From Bacteroidia bacterium (GTDB lineage Bacteria; Bacteroidota; Bacteroidia; Flavobacteriales; Flavobacteriaceae): a stretch of DNA of 14,338 bases. The position numbers and the translations under genes are program-made. Location of the stretch: contig JAUIAA010000019.1 in NCBI GenBank assembly GCA_030425715.1, positions 1 through 14,338 of the forward strand, written 5' to 3'. Within the stretch, counting starts at the first letter, position 1, and each line of letters opens with the position of its first letter. Shown in pieces: positions 1 through 6,306 of this stretch. Under the pieces are notes generated by a model. The model was not told where the DNA came from. It saw only the letters and a list, made by a program, of their open reading frames with translations, and did not search any database.

Positions 1-237
1 CATGGCTTGTACTGGTGGATATTCACTCCACATACTATCGTTTAAACAACGCCAATGGTTTACATCTATTTTTTCTGGATTTTCAATTTGTTCCGCACAA
101 GTACTGCAAATTATAATTGAATTATCCATAGTAGGGTTTAAAACGGGTGGTAAAGTGTAAACTTGTAAAGTTGTATCCGTACCGCATAATTCGCAAACAT
201 TGCTACTTCTTTGCAGTAAACTTTTTTCTAAACTCAT
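1..237 (-). CDS. PhnA-domain zinc-ribbon protein (N-terminal 79 residues; gene runs off the window)
   Basis: Partial gene; the ATG is at 237 and the reading frame is still open at base 1. The visible part is an N-terminal zinc ribbon with two CxxC knuckles (C15/C18 and C44/C47). It is followed by the stretch NHWRCLNDSMWSE near residues 60-72, which is characteristic of the PhnA/YjdM family. Bacteroidota members are commonly around 190 residues, so roughly 110 residues are probably missing at the edge. Despite the family name, no phosphonate-degrading activity should be assumed, and there are no phn genes nearby. It follows the MmcQ-like gene by 57 bases, and a perfect TAnnTTTG box at 258-265 suggests it can be transcribed alone. 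Family call firm; role unknown. Confidence 0.85.
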   Translation of the reverse strand, partial: MSLEKSLLQRSSNVCELCGTDTTLQVYTLPPVLNPTMDNSIIICSTCAEQIENPEKIDVNHWRCLNDSMWSEYPPVQAM

Positions 238-257
238 CTCATTTATTTTTGGAATTG

Positions 258-265
258 CAAATCTA
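258..265 (-). promoter_or_regulatory. Candidate -7 element (TAGATTTG) for the PhnA-domain gene
   Basis: On the minus strand the sequence reads TAGATTTG, an exact match to the Bacteroidota -7 consensus TAnnTTTG, ending 20 bases before the PhnA-domain ATG. No clear -33 TTG was seen at the usual spacing, so this is a candidate only. Confidence 0.4.
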
Positions 266-294
266 AGCTATTTACAACTTTTATCCGTTATGAT

Positions 295-654
295 CTACAA
301 TTCTTCAAAAGTAGCTCTAATTTTTTTAGGAAGACTTTGCACAATTAAATGGTAAGAATGGTCTATCATTTCTTTCAAAAAATCATCCGAAAAGGAACCA
401 TCACAAATTATTGTATTCCAATGTTTTTTACTCATATGATAACCCGGAATAATTGTACCTTCATATGCTTCTCTAAGTTCAATTGCTTTTTCAGGATCAC
501 ATTTTAAATTGACTTGAAATGGTTTTTTCTCTAATCCTGTTAAGGCAAACATTTTATCGAAAACTTTAAAAACCAAAGTAGTATTATCAAACGGAAAATG
601 CTCTGTTACCTGTTTTTTACTTAAACAATAATTTCTGAACTCTTCAATATGCAT
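295..654 (-). CDS. MmcQ/YjbR family protein
   Basis: A 119-residue protein, the usual length for the MmcQ/YjbR (CyaY-like fold) family. Family hallmarks seen are an N-terminal helix with the 'YCLSKK..TEHFPFD..TLVFKV' pattern (about residues 9-31), a 'KMFAL' strand, 'F.VNLKCDPEKAIELRE' (about 46-62), 'PGYHMSKKHWNT' (about 70-81) and a C-terminal 'L...SYHLI...LPKK' helix. Members are often labelled DNA-binding from the fold, but their biological role is poorly established and I would not claim one. The start lies four bases after the stop of the DUF4230 gene, so the two are almost certainly co-transcribed. No signal peptide or membrane segment. Confidence 0.9.
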   Translation of the reverse strand: MHIEEFRNYCLSKKQVTEHFPFDNTTLVFKVFDKMFALTGLEKKPFQVNLKCDPEKAIELREAYEGTIIPGYHMSKKHWNTIICDGSFSDDFLKEMIDHSYHLIVQSLPKKIRATFEEL

Positions 655-658
655 ATGG

Positions 659-1279
659 TTATTTTATATTTTCCAACTTCTTTGGCGGACTGTTTTCTGG
701 TAACAAAAGCGATTGATAATCTAAGGTCCAACCAATAGTTTCTACAATGCTTTGCATCATCAAAACAGCCTCTAAAGCTTCGTTTCTTGCTGTATCTAAC
801 AAACCACTTTCAGGAATTTTTAACATGACTTGTTCTTTGGCTTTTACATTTAACTCTGTAAGATCTGATGCTTCAAACTTGTTAAATAAACCGTCTTTTT
901 TATCGTAATATTTAAAATCGGTATCTACACTTAAAACCTCAGGTTGAGGAAATTCCGACAATCGTATGGTTTGCTTATCATTAAAAGCTTCCATTTTAAC
1001 TTTTGACAAATCAAAACCAATATGTGCCTTTGCATTGATCAATATAATGGCCTTTTTTTTACTGCTTACAATACTTAAAAATCGTTCTTTTACATTCTCG
1101 TAATGGTATATTTCGGCAAACTCTCCTTCTACGGTTATCAATTTACATACAGAACGTATTTTTTCTAACAAAACTGATGATTGGATATTGGTTCTATCTT
1201 TCTTATTCTGAATTTTTACATAATTCAAAACCCAGTAGGTAATTATTGCACCAAGAAAAAGTCCTAAAATTGCTTCCAT
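659..1279 (-). CDS. DUF4230 domain protein with N-terminal membrane anchor
   Basis: A 206-residue protein with one hydrophobic segment at about residues 2-19 (MEAILGLFLGAIITYWVL) followed by a basic stretch. This fits a single N-terminal anchor with the DUF4230 domain on the outside of the inner membrane. The body matches DUF4230 in layout: an early 'L.TVEGEFAEIY' strand (about 48-59), a 'KKAIILINAKAHIGFDLSK' strand-turn-strand, and a C-terminal helical part ending in a hydrophilic tail. The frame stays open up to a TTG at 1294, but I chose the ATG at 1279 because it puts the hydrophobic anchor at the very N-terminus. It lies 51 bases downstream of hemW, with a 7-bp-stem hairpin between them. 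Function unknown. Confidence 0.85.
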   Translation of the reverse strand: MEAILGLFLGAIITYWVLNYVKIQNKKDRTNIQSSVLLEKIRSVCKLITVEGEFAEIYHYENVKERFLSIVSSKKKAIILINAKAHIGFDLSKVKMEAFNDKQTIRLSEFPQPEVLSVDTDFKYYDKKDGLFNKFEASDLTELNVKAKEQVMLKIPESGLLDTARNEALEAVLMMQSIVETIGWTLDYQSLLLPENSPPKKLENIK

Positions 1280-1292
1280 AAAAATATATGTC

Positions 1293-1312
1293 AATTGCTA
1301 ATTTAAGCAATT
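1293..1312 (-). repeat. Hairpin between hemW and the DUF4230 gene
   Basis: Perfect inverted repeat: AATTGCT at 1293-1299 pairs with AGCAATT at 1306-1312 around a six-base loop. On the transcribed strand it sits between the hemW stop and the DUF4230 start. It is followed not by an immediate U-run but by GACATATATTTTT. It could be a weak terminator, an RNA-processing or stabilising stem, or chance in AT-rich DNA. Confidence 0.4.
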
Positions 1313-1329
1313 ATTCAAATAAAGCAGAA

Positions 1330-2454
1330 TTAGTCTATAATAAAAAGGTCTGCTGCAATTCCATCGGCAAAAAATTTACCTTCTTCTGTTATTTTTAAAG
1401 TCTCCCCCTCAATCCTTAGTTTATTATTATTGATGTGTTTTGTTGCGTTTTCAACCAATTGATTTTTAATTACTTGACCAAATTTATTTTCTATTTCCTT
1501 TAATGAAATTCCCCAAACCGTTCTCAATCTGGTCATCACCATTTCGTTAAACACATTGTTTTGCGTAAGTTTTTCTGCGGTGCTATACGCTAAATTTCTT
1601 TGCATAGCTTGTATATATTTTAGGTTGTTTGCAATATTCCAGCTTCTGTTCTTGCCATCAAAAGAATGGGCAGATGGGCCAATACCCAAATAGGTTTTTC
1701 CTTGCCAATATGCGGTGTTGTGTTTTGAAAAGAATTCTGGTTTTCCAAAATTAGAAATTTCATAGGCTATATACCCACTATTTTTTAGTACTTGGTTTAA
1801 AATTTGAAAATGCGATGCTGCTAAAACTTCGTCTACTGCAGGATATTTTCCTTTTTTAATAAAATGAGCTAAGGCAGTATTTTCTTCTACCGTTAAGGCA
1901 TAACTCGACAAATGTGGAATATCTAAATCTATAAATTTTTCAAGATTCTTTTTCCATGTACCATTGGTTGTGTTAGGCACTCCATAAATTAAATCAATCG
2001 TAATATTTTTAAAATATTTTTTTGCATTTACAATACATTCTTCCGATTCTTTTGCCGTGTGTGCCCTGTTCATAAACTGTAAATCCTCTTCAAAAAAAGA
2101 CTGTACCCCAATGCTTAATCTGTTTATTTTTGTAGTAGCAAGTTCCTCAATTTTTTCTAAGGATAAATCATCTGGATTAGCTTCTAAAGTGATTTCAGGA
2201 AACTCAATTACCTCAAAATTTTTATAAACCACTTCTAAAATCTGCTCCATTTCACTTGCCAATAATAGGCTTGGTGTTCCTCCTCCAAAATAGATGGTTT
2301 CTACATTCTCTTTTACCAAACCACTTTTTAGTTCTATTTCTTTGCAGATGGCCAAAATCATTTCTTCTTTATATTTTAAGGAAGTTGAAAAGTGAAAATC
2401 ACAATAGTAACACGCTTGTTTACAAAAAGGAATATGGATATAAATACCTGCCAT
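1330..2454 (-). CDS. hemW: Radical SAM heme chaperone HemW
   Basis: A 374-residue radical SAM protein of full HemW length. The cluster motif is CKQACYYCDF: C11, C15 and C18 bind the 4Fe-4S cluster. The residue two after the last cysteine is F20, where coproporphyrinogen dehydrogenase HemN has another cysteine; this supports HemW over HemN. GGGTPS at residues 57-62 is the SAM-binding glycine motif, and 'RLSIGVQSF' and 'DLIYGVP' further along are also typical. HemW is a cytoplasmic heme-binding protein thought to deliver heme to target proteins; many databases still call it oxygen-independent coproporphyrinogen III oxidase. It is the first gene of a minus-strand run with DUF4230 and MmcQ-like genes and has a TAnnTTTG box 17 bases upstream of its ATG. 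Confidence 0.93.
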   Translation of the reverse strand: MAGIYIHIPFCKQACYYCDFHFSTSLKYKEEMILAICKEIELKSGLVKENVETIYFGGGTPSLLLASEMEQILEVVYKNFEVIEFPEITLEANPDDLSLEKIEELATTKINRLSIGVQSFFEEDLQFMNRAHTAKESEECIVNAKKYFKNITIDLIYGVPNTTNGTWKKNLEKFIDLDIPHLSSYALTVEENTALAHFIKKGKYPAVDEVLAASHFQILNQVLKNSGYIAYEISNFGKPEFFSKHNTAYWQGKTYLGIGPSAHSFDGKNRSWNIANNLKYIQAMQRNLAYSTAEKLTQNNVFNEMVMTRLRTVWGISLKEIENKFGQVIKNQLVENATKHINNNKLRIEGETLKITEEGKFFADGIAADLFIID

Positions 2455-2471
2455 TATAATAATTTAGAATA

Positions 2472-2479
2472 CAAATTTA
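2472..2479 (-). promoter_or_regulatory. Candidate -7 element (TAAATTTG) for hemW
   Basis: The minus strand reads TAAATTTG, matching TAnnTTTG exactly, 17 bases before the hemW ATG. It would give a leader of only about ten bases, which is common in flavobacteria. No convincing -33 element at standard spacing. Confidence 0.4.
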
Positions 2480-2633
2480 CAATTATAAACTCCCAATACA
2501 TAGACTTTAATTGGCAGCCTAATTTTCATTTGATTTTACCTATCGGGCTACTGTACTTATTAACATATTAACATTTTTGGATGTGTATTTTTATTAACTA
2601 TTCATTTTTTAGATATATTAATTTTATTTTTAC

Positions 2634-2641
2634 TATATTTG
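2634..2641 (+). promoter_or_regulatory. Candidate -7 element (TATATTTG) for the orphan small gene
   Basis: TATATTTG matches TAnnTTTG exactly and lies 34 bases before the ATG at 2676. The region upstream is so AT-rich that no distinct -33 TTG stands out. Confidence 0.4.
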
Positions 2642-2675
2642 TTGTCAACCACAATAACAATAAACCAATCTAAAA

Positions 2676-2963
2676 ATGTTTGTAAATATTCTAAAGTTCA
2701 AGTTGAACGAAATGGATGGTATTTCGGCAAACGAGTTAAGCATGTTAGAATACCAACTACAAGACAAGCCCAATGGCTTAGATCGTTTTCATATTTTTAA
2801 AGACAAAAAGAAAGAAAATAAGTATTATTTAATTGAATACTGGAAAAATAAAATGGCCAAAGACGCCATGGAAAACTCCTCTAAATTTCCTTTTTTTAAC
2901 AAGATACATCAAATATCTAATTCTAAAAAAGGAACGAATATTGAGTGCGATATACTAATTTAA
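2676..2963 (+). CDS. Small hypothetical protein, possibly a dimeric alpha/beta-barrel (ABM-like) fold
   Basis: A 95-residue cytoplasmic protein with no signal peptide, membrane segment or cysteine cluster (one cysteine near the C-terminus). I do not recognise it with certainty. The order of elements (strand 'FVNILKFKL', helix, strand 'RFHIFKDK', strand 'YYLIEYWKNK', helix, 'PFFNKI') resembles the antibiotic-biosynthesis-monooxygenase/dimeric barrel pattern, in which a 'fxlxExW.s' strand precedes a helix. That is a weak fold inference, not a function. It stands alone: divergent from hemW, convergent with ruvC with a 34-base gap, and with a candidate promoter of its own. Codon use and AT content look like the neighbours, so I take it to be a real gene. 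Confidence 0.7.
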   Translation: MFVNILKFKLNEMDGISANELSMLEYQLQDKPNGLDRFHIFKDKKKENKYYLIEYWKNKMAKDAMENSSKFPFFNKIHQISNSKKGTNIECDILI

Positions 2964-2997
2964 TCTCCCCTTAATCTATATTTCAATAACAATCACT

Positions 2998-3549
2998 TTA
3001 AGTAATCTTTTTTGGGTTTTGATTGACATAAGCCCCCCAACCCGAATAATTTTTATTTAAAGTGATTTTTTTGTCATTGTAAAAATGACAAACTGCTGCT
3101 GCTAATCCATCCGTTGCATCTAAGTTTTTAGGCAACTCTTTTATTTGCAGTAAGTTTTGCAACATTTTCGCTACTTGCTCTTTTGAGGCATTTCCGTTGC
3201 CAGTAATAGACATCTTAATTTTTTTTGGAGAATACTCTGTAATAGGTACTTCTCTTGTTAATCCCGCTGCCATTGCTACTCCTTGCGCCCTTCCTAATTT
3301 TAGCATAGACTGTACGTTTTTACCAAAAAATGGTGCTTCAATAGCAATTTCATCAGGGTGGTAAGTATCAATCAAATGAATGGTTCTTTCAAAAATTAAT
3401 TTTAATTTGGTATAATGATCTGCATATTTTTTTAAGATCAATTCATCTAATTGCATCAGTTCCATCTTACCCGAAACTACTTTAATTAACCCAAAACCCA
3501 TAATAGTTGTACCTGGGTCAATTCCTAAAATAATTTTTTCAACTTGCAA
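2998..3549 (-). CDS. ruvC: Crossover junction endodeoxyribonuclease RuvC
   Basis: A 183-residue Holliday-junction resolvase that cuts four-way DNA junctions in the RuvABC recombination pathway. All four acidic metal-binding residues of the RNase H-like active site can be placed: D11 in GIDPGTT, E71 in AIEAPFFGKN, and D144 and D147 in LDATDGLAAA. The motif 'LKLGRAQG' (residues 84-90) is also a family signature. The start is a TTG at 3549: reading upstream in frame there is a stop codon (TAA) five codons before it and no ATG or GTG in between, and starting at TTG gives the expected short N-terminus before IILGIDPG. It is divergent from the flippase-like gene with only 52 bases between them. Confidence 0.95.
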   Translation of the reverse strand: MQVEKIILGIDPGTTIMGFGLIKVVSGKMELMQLDELILKKYADHYTKLKLIFERTIHLIDTYHPDEIAIEAPFFGKNVQSMLKLGRAQGVAMAAGLTREVPITEYSPKKIKMSITGNGNASKEQVAKMLQNLLQIKELPKNLDATDGLAAAVCHFYNDKKITLNKNYSGWGAYVNQNPKKIT

Positions 3550-3601
3550 TACGCTACAATTTTATATATACAACAAAACAAAAATTTGTTTCTTTGCGTA
3601 A

Positions 3602-4576
3602 ATGTACAATAAGCTACTAAAATACAAGTCACAATTTATATTTTTGGTGAAGTTCATCATTGTATGTTCGGCTATTTTTATCATCGTAAATAAATTTAAA
3701 GAAAATATTTCTTTAACCACAAAACTCAGCAACACCCATTTACTTAGCACTTTAGCTAATAATTGGACACTTTTAATTATTGGTTGCAGCTTAAGCATTA
3801 TCAACTGGTTTTTAGAAGTTTACAAATGGAAAACTTTAGTAGGATCTTTTAAAAACATCAATTTAATAAGTGCTACAAAACAATCATTAGCTTCTTTAAC
3901 CACCTCTTTACTAACTCCAAACAGAATTGGAGAGTATGGAGCAAAAGCAATTTATTACCCAAAAAACGACAGAAAAAAAATCTTGTTTTTAAATTTTATT
4001 GGCAATTTTAGCCAAATGTTGGTTACCGTTTTTTTTGGAACAATTGGTATTATTCTCTTCCAATGGAAAACGAATTTTTTACAACTTTCTACTACGCATT
4101 TATTAGTAATTCTAGTCCTTGTTTTTACCTTGATCAGTGTGCATACCTCCTATAAAAAATCAATTCTAAATTGGTGGAAATCAAAAACATTTTACATCCA
4201 TCTTGGTACTTTTTTAAATCTTCGTGTACTAGGCTATTCCATTTTAAGATACTTGGTTTTTTCGCATCAATTTTACTTATTGCTAATTCTTTTTCAAGCT
4301 GATATAAATTATTTTCAAGCAATGTCTGCAATTTTTTCTATGTATTTTATTGCATCTATCATTCCAAGTTTTGTAATTTTCGATTGGTTGATTAAGGGGT
4401 CTATAGCAGTTACTCTTTTTAGTTATTTTCATATAGATGAAATAACCATTTTAAGTATTACCAGTTGTATGTGGTTGTTCAATTTTGCATTGCCTGCAAC
4501 TTTTGGCTGTTATTATGTTGTAACTTTTGACACTAAAAGCGAAACTAAATTAATAGAGCAATATATAAAAGCATGA
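3602..4576 (+). CDS. Flippase-like (LPG-synthase TM region / UPF0104) integral membrane protein
   Basis: A 324-residue polytopic inner-membrane protein with about eight hydrophobic segments (clear ones near residues 12-30, 55-70, 136-153, 166-181, 222-232, 242-260, 267-276 and 284-306). The conserved stretch 'LTPNRIGEYGAKAIYY' at about 104-119 is the family motif of the lysylphosphatidylglycerol-synthase transmembrane region/UPF0104 group (flippase-like domain). There is no C-terminal aminoacyl-transferase domain, so it is not an MprF-type lysyl-lipid synthase. Members lie next to glycosyltransferases in many genomes and are suspected to move lipid-linked sugars. Here it overlaps the following GT2 gene by four bases (ATGA), implying translational coupling and a joint task. 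Substrate unknown. Confidence 0.85.
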   Translation: MYNKLLKYKSQFIFLVKFIIVCSAIFIIVNKFKENISLTTKLSNTHLLSTLANNWTLLIIGCSLSIINWFLEVYKWKTLVGSFKNINLISATKQSLASLTTSLLTPNRIGEYGAKAIYYPKNDRKKILFLNFIGNFSQMLVTVFFGTIGIILFQWKTNFLQLSTTHLLVILVLVFTLISVHTSYKKSILNWWKSKTFYIHLGTFLNLRVLGYSILRYLVFSHQFYLLLILFQADINYFQAMSAIFSMYFIASIIPSFVIFDWLIKGSIAVTLFSYFHIDEITILSITSCMWLFNFALPATFGCYYVVTFDTKSETKLIEQYIKA

Positions 4577-5697
4577 TTATTTTTAGCCTTGCCATTTTAT
4601 TTTGTTATGCCGCGCTAATTCTTTTTTTAATACTGGGAATTAATAAAGTTCCTGTTTTTAATACAAAAGATAATCCCTCAAAAAATAGTTTTACGGTTAT
4701 CGTGCCTTTTAGAAATGAAGCAGCTAATTTACCAGTTTTACTCCAAAGTATCCTAGAATTGAATTATCCGAAAGAGCAAATGGAGTTTTTATTTGTAAAT
4801 GATGATTCTACGGATGATTTTATGAAAGTTTTTAAAGAAAACGCACTACAAGAAAATATTTCATATCGAATTTTAGAGAATATCCGCGAAAGCGATGCTC
4901 CCAAAAAAGATGCAATACAAACTGCCATAAGCCAAGCTTCTTTTGATTGGATTATTACAACGGATGCCGATTGCACTTTACCTAAAAATTGGCTGAAATC
5001 ATTTGACCAATGTATTGAAAATAATGTAGTAAAAATGATTGTTGCACCTGTAACTTTAATAAATTACCCAAGGTTTTTCTATGCTTTTCAAACCCTTGAT
5101 TTTTTAAGTTTACAAGGCACAACCTTAGGTGGATTTGGTAATAATTTACCGTTTTTGTGTAATGGTGCAAATTTATGCTACCACAAACCAACTTTTTTTA
5201 AATTGAATGGCTTTGAAGGAAATAAACATATTGCAAGTGGTGATGATATTTTTTTAATGGAGAAGTTTTTAAATTACAACAAAACCAAAGTTGCTTATTT
5301 AAAATGCAAAGATGCCATTGTACAAACCCAACCCAAAAATACATTAAAAGCATTACTACAACAAAGAATTAGATGGGCCTCTAAAACCTCCTCTTCACAA
5401 AAAAGCACTTCAAAAAGAGTTGGATTATTGGTTTTTATTACCAATTTTTACCTTATTCTTCTCTTTTTTCTCGCTCTGTTTAACCAAATTAATTGGATGC
5501 ATTTAGGACTGTTTTATCTAGTTAAATTAAACATTGATTTTGTATTGCTCTTTCATACTGCAACGTTTTTCCAACAAGAAAAGCTAATGAAATACTATAT
5601 CTGGTCTAGCCTAGTGCACCCTTTATTTATAAGTTACACAGCTTTTTTATCTTTAAGGAAAAAATACAACTGGAAAGATAGAGCATTCCATCATTGA
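4573..5697 (+). CDS. Membrane-bound family 2 glycosyltransferase
   Basis: A 374-residue GT2 enzyme. It has an N-terminal membrane segment (about 2-22), a GT-A catalytic domain starting at VIVPFRNE (42-49), NDDS at 76-79 for nucleotide binding, the metal-binding TTDAD motif (D131, D133), GDD at 223-225 as the likely base region, and QQRIRW at 263-268, the (Q/R)xxRW-like motif found in synthase-type GT2 enzymes. Two or three C-terminal membrane segments follow (about 285-303, 311-332, 345-360). The catalytic domain should face the cytoplasm. Coupling to the upstream flippase-like gene suggests it adds sugar to a lipid carrier or membrane lipid; donor and acceptor cannot be read from sequence. 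Its 3' end overlaps the convergent lipoprotein-like gene by seven bases. Confidence 0.9.
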   Translation: MIIFSLAILFCYAALILFLILGINKVPVFNTKDNPSKNSFTVIVPFRNEAANLPVLLQSILELNYPKEQMEFLFVNDDSTDDFMKVFKENALQENISYRILENIRESDAPKKDAIQTAISQASFDWIITTDADCTLPKNWLKSFDQCIENNVVKMIVAPVTLINYPRFFYAFQTLDFLSLQGTTLGGFGNNLPFLCNGANLCYHKPTFFKLNGFEGNKHIASGDDIFLMEKFLNYNKTKVAYLKCKDAIVQTQPKNTLKALLQQRIRWASKTSSSQKSTSKRVGLLVFITNFYLILLFFLALFNQINWMHLGLFYLVKLNIDFVLLFHTATFFQQEKLMKYYIWSSLVHPLFISYTAFLSLRKKYNWKDRAFHH

Positions 5698-6179
5698 TTT
5701 ACAGCGGTCAATATAACAGGCAATTGAAATTGTGATTTTACAGGAATTCCATTCTTAATAGCTGGCTGCATTACCGAAGGAAGCATACTTACACTTGTGG
5801 TTAAAATACTATCGAGATTGGGTAAGAATTTTTGGACAGCTACGGAAGATTGTATTCTTGATATTTTAATTCTATAATCTTGCCCTACTAATAAATCTAC
5901 GGTTACCGTATCGCTAAAAGTGGCAGGTATTTGATTACTTTTTAAATGCACCAATTGTTTTAAATTACTAATAATTTGTTTTCCAAAACAGTCAAATTGC
6001 AATGATTTATCATCCAAATCTTTACAAGCTAAAAAAAGTGGATAATCATCTACCGTAGTAAAATCAATTGCAGCAATATCTATATTTTTATTTTGAAGTG
6101 AGGTAGCTTTAGGCGATATGAAATCACAAGTATTAAATAACAGAATTATTGCGATTGCAAAAACCAAGCGTTGCACCAT
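5691..6179 (-). CDS. Putative lipoprotein with a degenerate TonB C-terminal-like domain
   Basis: A 162-residue exported protein. The N-terminus is a hydrophobic signal (residues 4-16) running into LLFNTC; C18 is a plausible lipidation site, although F-N-T before the cysteine is not a textbook lipobox. The rest aligns by eye with the C-terminal region of the neighbouring M56-TonB protein. 'PLFLACKD...FDCF' (residues 47-65) parallels 'PIFKGCEG...ACF'. 'VTVDLLVGQDYRIKISRI' parallels 'VYVQFIIDKEGKVKNIKA', and 'PAIKNGIPVKSQFQLPVIL' parallels 'PAIHNGKKVNVKYTLPIGI'. It therefore appears to be a TonB_C-family domain without its own transmembrane energiser. It lies 127 bases downstream of the M56 gene on the same strand and may be co-transcribed. 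Confidence 0.7.
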   Translation of the reverse strand: MVQRLVFAIAIILLFNTCDFISPKATSLQNKNIDIAAIDFTTVDDYPLFLACKDLDDKSLQFDCFGKQIISNLKQLVHLKSNQIPATFSDTVTVDLLVGQDYRIKISRIQSSVAVQKFLPNLDSILTTSVSMLPSVMQPAIKNGIPVKSQFQLPVILTAVNQ

Positions 6180-6306
6180 TGTAAGCTTTTAAACAGCTGA
6201 AAAATACAAATAATTTTTAAATGTTAACTAAAGAGTTTTAAAGGTTTATAAACAAAGAGCTTGAAAATAAATAAAACTGCACTAATCTGCTTAGCATGCA
6301 CTAATT

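Noticed and set aside
1280..1294. Upstream TTG start for the DUF4230 gene, adding five residues
   Set aside because: The ATG at 1279 places the membrane anchor at the N-terminus, and the extension overlaps the intergenic hairpin.
2559..2574. Tandem ATTAACAT octamers upstream of the orphan gene
   Set aside because: Only two copies, composed of A/T-rich sequence and with no relation to the -7 box position; probably chance.
3550..3601. Shared divergent promoter for ruvC and the flippase-like gene
   Set aside because: Only one-mismatch boxes (for example TTTCTTTG on the plus strand) are present, so no specific element could be assigned.
4764..5191. Minus-strand frames of 69-70 codons inside the GT2 gene
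   Set aside because: Shadows of conserved GT2 motifs, with no promoter or domain evidence.
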